A stretch of 64,000 nucleotides of DNA. Origin: Astrocystis sublimbata. Taxonomy: Eukaryota; Ascomycota; Sordariomycetes; Xylariales; Xylariaceae. Shown piece after piece: positions 58,428 through 64,000 of the stretch. Location: contig JAJNNY010000035.1 in the NCBI GenBank assembly GCA_022453515.1, positions 310,001 through 374,000 on the forward strand, in the 5' to 3' direction. The position numbers and the translations under genes are program-made. Below the pieces are notes generated by a model. That model saw only the letters and a list, made by a program, of their open reading frames with translations. It was not told the DNA's origin and did no database searches. The number at the start of each line of letters is the position of its first letter. The first letter of the stretch is position 1.

Positions 58428-61400
58428 ATGACGGAGGCGGCTGAACCAATGGTATCAGGTCCAGCAGGAACCTTCACATCATCGCACAGGTCATCCGGCT
58501 ACCACTCACATGAAATGGGGGACGCGGAGACTCTTTATGAGCATCCTACATTTCAAAGATTCGACACCAAGCCCCAGAAGGTATTCACTGCTACACAATT
58601 ACCGTGGCGGCCCTTCTACCTTCGCCGTTCCGTCCTCGGGAGCTTCATAGCGACCTTCGCAATCATCATTGCTGCCATAGAGGCATTGCTAGCTGTATCA
58701 AACAAGAATGATGGCATTGCCACGAGCTACCATGAACTACACTACCTGTGGACGTACGGTCCAACCGCAACCCTCACCTTGGTCGCCGCCCTTTGGGCAC
58801 GAGTCGAGTATCAGAGCAAACTCATTGCACCGTGGAGACGGCTGATGCAGCGCCCCATGGACGCCAAAGACACACTGCTGCTGGACTATGTGTCGCAGTT
58901 CCAACTATTCGCTATTTTCAGGGCACTTCGCAACAAGGATTGGACAGTGTCCGCTGCTTGCACCGTCTCGGCTCTGGTCAGGATTTTGATCGTTATATCG
59001 ACTGGTTTGATCACCCTCTCGTGGACTGGAGTCACCTCGGATTCACACCCCATGTTGCTGCAAGACACGTTTTCAAATAATAACGCTCGATTACCAACAA
59101 TAGTAAATCTGCCCCCCTATTCCCTCAATCAAGGGCTTGTTCAATGGAATCTCAGCTATCCGAATGGCATATCCAAGGATTACGCTTTCCAATCTGTGCT
59201 GACGAATCTTCCCGATTCTACTGAGACACAAGTCACTGTGGATGGCCTTACGAACGGCCTTGATTGTGTTCCGACTGACGTTGCTGTGACGGGATACGAT
59301 ATCGGTACCATGAATCTCACCGTCACATCTTCCGGATGCAACGTTAAAACTCTTAGTACTTCGAATCCAGTGTTGACAGTATTACAGCCAAATGGCTATT
59401 ACGATGACTCTGCGCCGATTCCAGCAAGTCAGCTCTTTGCTAGGTTTGCTGCAATTCAATGTGACGAGAAAAAGGACGGCGAAGGAAAAGCGGTGCTCCT
59501 CATGTTCGGATCTTTCAGAAACACACAAAACAGCACATTAGGAAGCTTCTCTGGAACCTTACACAAGAGTACTCAGATGATTTGTGTTCCTACATACACC
59601 ATAGCACGCCTTGATGTTACTCGAAACGGAACCCAGACACAGAGCGTGGGACTATCCCCCGGAGGCTTCAATCGGAGTCTGGAGTCTCTCCATCCCTGGG
59701 AAATTATGGATGCGCATTTTGACGCTGTAAGGAACTTGAGGGCACTTTGAAGTCTAATTCTAGCTCCTATCTAACATGATATTTTTTAGTATCTTGCCAG
59801 GGGAAGTCGATCCCCTTGGCTGTGGCATGGTGGCCCACCCAAAATTTTGACATTTCGGGTTGATACTGATCCTTATATGGAGGTTGCTTTCCATCAGCTT
59901 GGCCCTAATCCCACTGTTCAGCCAACAGATTTTTTCAATCCAGTTTTTCTGAAGGAGTTTGGTGAAAGCTACTATCGTCAGTTTGCTGCTGTCGTGGCCA
60001 AGCAGTTATTTATGGAGCCTGCGTCGATTGAAACTATGGGAACTGCAACATTGATGGCCAACCGGCTCGTGGTGCGTACCTGGGCTGCTCAGCTGATGGT
60101 TGGGCTAACGGTCGCCTGCTTAGTTCTCTCGATCATTGTATTGTTTACTATTCCCAGACAAGGTATCCTTCCACGAAACCCAAGCAACCTACCTGATATG
60201 GCAGTACTCCTTCTCCATAGCCGCGATCTACAAGCCAAACTCTGCGATCTCGGCGCTGGTGGTGAGAAGGACTTCGCACGGGCGCTAGGTAGGTGCAGAT
60301 ACGAATCTGTGATTGTTCACAGTGCCACAAGAAACCAAGCAGAATTTGCGATTCTCGATCAACAGCAATATGCTGCTGACGGACCGCAACACTGCTCAAA
60401 TACCCCAGCAGAACCCAATCAACATCCGGGGATACTTCACCCTGCCTCTCGCCTGACATTTTCCTTCGTGCTGGCCGGTCTAATTATCACCCTCGAGCTG
60501 CTCTTACAAAAGTCAAACAGAGAGGATGGCCTGGGAGACGTTGGAAATGACACTTACGTTCACTATTCGTGGACGACATTGCCAGCACTCGTTCTTGGCT
60601 CGATCACGATGGCCTTCTCTTCAATGGATTTCCATGTCCGATCCCTAGCGCCGTATACAATGCTAAAGGGAGCACTAACAGCGAACATCTTTATGGTAAT
60701 TGATCATCTAGTAAGTGACCAATGAGGTTATTATCACCCGTTCAATTGGACTGTTGACGTCTGGGAGGGGACAGCTTTCCTAGCACTGACTGCGCAGGAC
60801 ATATAGATGGAGGGTGATCAAAACTGACTTGGGACCTCACAGAATATGTCAGTTCCTCCTACAATACACAAAGAAATCAAATTAGCCAACATTGGCGCTC
60901 TTGCAACTTCGACAATGTTAATTGTCGCTTCTTTTTTTACCATATTTTCTGGCTCCCTGTTCCAGGCCCTCAATGTCCCTAGTGCCAGATTGATAACGCT
61001 GAGCGCTACCCAGTCTCTTGGGAAAAATCCAAACCCAGAATTGGGATCAGGCGCTATTGCTTCGCTCATTCTTAGCAGTAATCTATCATATCCCAGTTTT
61101 ACGTACCAAAACCTGGCTTTTCCACATTTTCTGCCAAACGTAACCATGGATTCCAGCTCCTTGTTCAACTTATCAACTGCATACATCGAAGCTGTTGTTC
61201 CAGCGTTGCGAAGCAGACTGGACTGTCGCCTTACCGAGTCATGGAACCATCGGCTCAACCTTACCGTCAATTATACATATTCCAGACATGCCCAGGACCC
61301 AGATTACATCGATATTTCTAGGAACAACCCATTGGGCATATGGATCAAGGGCGAAGAGTGTCAACTTGACCCAAGCTATGAGGACCTAAAGTACAATCAT

Positions 61401-62718
61401 TTTCTGGAGACCTTCTCGAATGCCACGTACTTTGGGCATGGAGGAGATACGGTACGGTATATGGCGTCCCTAGTTCTTCCCTTGATCCAATCACTTGTAA
61501 TAAAAATTGAGTAATAGTTGATTCACAGAACACATTGTCTTGTTCAAATATGGTCATCTAGCTCCTGCATCAAGGGTTGACTGGATCTGGCATGGCACCT
61601 AAAGTTCATCCATCTATGTGCTAATCCCTAGTCTCACGCAGTATGTTAAGTTATATACTCGAGGTTGCAGTGATCTGCTTTATACCTGGGGAAAGATAAA
61701 TTATTACTCCAAACCTATGGTGCAACACATTGCTTCGCTGGGTTGTAATGTTACCTTTGAACGCGTCGACGTCGACACTACCTTCTTTGGGCCAAATTTG
61801 AAGATCGAGACATCACCGGAACGGGCGCCTCGAGCGAAGGAAGGCACAGCGCAGGACACCACAATCCCAGTTGGCGTGGATAACACTCAAGGCAGCTCCC
61901 AATATCAGATATACTCTTACTTATCGCCTATCCAAATATACCTGCAACTACTTGACCCTTTCTTTGCCACGCTCATTTCCTCTCGAAATGCAATTCCCAT
62001 AGCGGACCTCGGTGACGAAGCCGCCAATGAGAAAGTCGCCGATACCATCCGCTTCCAGCACGGCATCATCCAGGCGCAGAACCTTGCACGGGGACTCGTC
62101 CCTGCTTCCACGTCTAATGTCACTCTGACGTCCGATTCGTCCATGACCAACGACGCGCAGCCCGTGTACACTGGCAAAGTCACGGACCCAACACGCAAAC
62201 GAGTCGTGCAAGACGCAGCATCGACGCGCATCCTTGAAGCCCTGCTAGGCGCGTCGCTCGTGCTCCTGATAGTGGGCTGGGTCTTCACACATCAAACGGA
62301 CGTGCTGCCCATGGCTCCAACAAGCATAGCCGCCGTGGCGGCGCTGATATTTGGCGGGAATTTGTTGGAGAAGCTCCCTGCCGACGCGCAATGGCGGAGT
62401 CAGGATGAAATTGCTGCCGCCTTTGGGAAAGGGGGGAACACGAAGATCTGGTTAGGCTGGGGCCTTGTGCCGGATCTAGAGGGAAGGGCTATGGGGGGCG
62501 AGAATGAGAATGGGGTGCGGAGGTTTGGGATTTTTGTTGTTGATGAGGAGGATGAGGGCACTGATACTATGGGTGGAAGTGAGAGTGCAAGTGGGAATGG
62601 GAGTGTACTTGGGGATGGGGGATGGGACGCGGGGATTAGGGTGGTGGGAGAAAGGGAGACTGACCAGGCGGAAGAGGAGGAACAAGAAGAAGAACCGGGC
62701 GTGGAGCAGCAGCATTAA
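58428..62718 (+). CDS. DUF3433 multi-pass membrane protein
   Basis: Four exons, all joined in phase 0: 58428-59726, 59790-60710, 60843-61496 and 61642-62718, giving about 1316 residues. The family mark LPWRPFYLRRSVL is followed by a transmembrane segment (GSFIATFAIIIAAIEALLAV). A second half repeats the layout, with further hydrophobic segments around AAQLMVGLTVACLVLSIIVL, TFSFVLAGLIITLELLL and ATSTMLIVASFFTIFSGSLF, and near the end LEALLGASLVLLIVGWVF. Between them are large extracellular-type loops with many N-x-S/T sites (for example NLSYPNG, NGTQTQ, NLTVNYTYS). The cytoplasmic tail is Gly/Glu-rich. DUF3433 proteins are common in Pezizomycotina and have no established function. The first start codon in frame is used. 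The frame is intact. Confidence 0.85.
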
Positions 62719-62972
62719 CTTACGCGATACTAGTGTAAGACCAAGGAAGTAGTGGGCGGAAATATCGAACATCAGCAGGAGGAAAAGGGGAAGATAGATA
62801 AGGTGGAAAACGAGACGGATTTCATCAAAATAAAGGTAGTTAATATATTCCACAGCCGTTGAATGTATATATTTAAACTTTTTTATAGCTTTTAAAACAA
62901 ATTCTTTTTTTAAATATTACATTTTAATTACCTTTTTATTAGCTTTAATTAAAATCTTGACTTAAGGCAAGA

Positions 62973-63205
62973 TGTTCTTGTTGTCAAATATAAGCGATAA
63001 CTTGCAGCATGTGGTAAAGTGGTGATTGATTGTTCTTATTGTTGTCCTCCCCGGAGACGCGCTCGTCCTAGAATAGTATGGGGGACCTGGTCCCTTGATA
63101 TGGGTCCTATATCTAGCCCTTATTTAACCAATAATACGGATAACCTTATACCCCTTATATCTGATACACCCCCTTAGGAAGCACTAGTTATAAGGCTTCC
63201 TAACA
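62973..63205 (-). repeat. Candidate 3' LTR of a copia element
   Basis: A 233-nt segment of higher GC than its AT-rich surroundings. On the minus strand it starts TGTTAGGAAGCC and ends CAAGAACA, so it has TG...CA ends with a TGTT/AACA inverted match. It lies downstream of the copia RNase H remnant on that strand, where a 3' LTR is expected. A small hairpin (aggaagc/gcttcct) sits at its start. The matching 5' LTR would lie beyond the window, so the exact ends are unproven. Confidence 0.45.
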
Positions 63206-63529
63206 CACATATCTCCTGATTACTAAGTAATCCAAGTCTCTGATTCTCCTCCTTTTAATAAGTTCTCTATTATATCTTATTCTGTTTAAAATATATTCCG
63301 GGGTAACTATATCTTTTTAGCTATCTATATATTAATAAAGTTAAACTATTATAGAAATAAGGTCTATTTTTCTTTAGGTAATAATTTAATAAAACTATCT
63401 GTAATTATATCGTTTATAAGTATATATTCTATTTTTAAGGTTCTATTTAAAACCTTTTAATATAGCTAGTAATTATAAATATTAATATAGTAAAGCTTGG
63501 TTTATAAAATAACAATATTTTTAGTAACT
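63206..63529. other. AT-rich interior between the LTR candidate and the pol remnant
   Basis: About 320 nt of very AT-rich sequence, presumably the mutated region between the end of pol and the 3' LTR. No coding is visible. Confidence 0.4.
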
Positions 63530-64000
63530 AGTCTAATAGTTTACTAATTATTATATTAGATCTGGATCTGCGAATTATCTAGGGTAACTCTAAGTTCCCT
63601 AATTAACCGGCTAATAAATATAGCTTTTTTAGCGGCCTAAGAGAGGGCGAGAAGTTCTGCCTTAGTAGTAAAAGTAGTAATAATGTCCTGCTTATTTGTA
63701 TACTATCTAATAATACCCTTGAATAGAGTTATTATATAGGCCTATAAGCTTTTCCTATTAATAGTATTATTAGTAAATAAAAAGTTACTAATTATAATAA
63801 ACTTATTTCTGTTTTTAAACTAGAAAGTATAGTATTATATAGAGTTAAAATAAAACAATAGTTAATTGGTAGTAAGGTTATATTCTAAGCTTAGATTTAT
63901 ATTAAACCGAAATAATCGAGATATAGCAAAAGCTATATTAAAATAAGTAATTATAGCCGCGTATATTATAGATCTGATTTTTTTTTAATACTTATAAATA
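63530..64000 (-). mobile_element. Degenerate Ty1/copia retrotransposon pol (RT end and RNase H), partial
   Basis: Read on the minus strand from 64000 to 63530, the AT-rich sequence still spells a copia polymerase tail in one frame: IIYAAIITYFNIAFAISRLF, then NNTINRKSL, then YTNKQDIITTFTTKAELLAL and AAKKAIFISRLIRELRVTLD, TIRLVT. These correspond to the conserved Y-A-x-x-x-T-R-P-D-I-A-F-A region and the KQ...STTEAELLALS RNase H motif. Stops replace residues such as W (TGG to TAG) and Q (CAG/CAA to TAG/TAA). That is the pattern left by C-to-T mutation, consistent with repeat-induced point mutation. The element is dead and continues beyond the window. Confidence 0.75.

Noticed and set aside
58748..59080. 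110-codon frame within the DUF3433 gene
   Set aside because: Overlaps exon 1 of the DUF3433 gene in another frame and has no motifs of its own.
1..64000. CRISPR arrays, operons or bacterial-type ribosome binding sites
   Set aside because: The DNA is eukaryotic with spliced genes, and no regularly spaced direct-repeat array is present.

Overview
The window is nuclear DNA of a filamentous ascomycete (Pezizomycotina). The evidence is the gene structure (many 50-115 nt introns with GTANGT-like donors and CTRAC/CTAAT branch sites), three NACHT-type STAND proteins, a DUF3433 membrane protein, and an AT-rich copia retrotransposon wreck carrying C-to-T style stop codons at the right end. Class or species cannot be fixed from the sequence.

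Layout. 1-7.4 kb holds no gene I can support. 7.4-12.4 kb (minus) is an alpha/beta-hydrolase-NACHT-WD40 STAND gene with an in-frame TGA in its hydrolase domain. 13.3-17.3 kb (plus) carries a fructosamine-kinase-like gene and a GT1 UDP-glycosyltransferase. 17.6-19.6 kb (minus) is the RPA14 (Rfa3) gene, whose TGA stop is followed in the same frame by about 440 codons of a Ser-rich repeat protein that lacks its own early ATG. 19.6-23.0 kb is gene-poor. At 23.0 kb lies a bZIP factor. At 25.7-28.9 kb two mitoribosomal large-subunit genes (uL4m and mL38) stand head to head. At 29.8-32.3 kb is an amidase whose frame appears broken by one base, and at 33.6-36.8 kb a second STAND gene. 37.1-42.2 kb contains two secreted or membrane-anchored prolyl 4-hydroxylases with a predicted 60-residue secreted peptide gene between them. 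45.6-49.3 kb (minus) is a DUF7708-NACHT-ankyrin STAND gene. 52.3-57.5 kb has DCP1 and an OCRL-type inositol 5-phosphatase, divergently arranged. 58.4-62.7 kb is a four-exon DUF3433 gene. From about 62.97 kb to the end lies a candidate LTR followed by a degenerate Ty1/copia pol, both on the minus strand.

How the parts fit. Housekeeping genes (RFA3, uL4m, mL38, DCP1, the 5-phosphatase) alternate with accessory material: STAND receptors, P4H paralogues, a small secreted peptide, an amidase and gene-poor stretches. The most unusual points are the in-frame Rfa3/Ser-rich arrangement and the P4H-peptide-P4H locus. Exon structures below were worked out by hand from splice signals and reading-frame closure. 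Most totals close to a multiple of three; the amidase does not.
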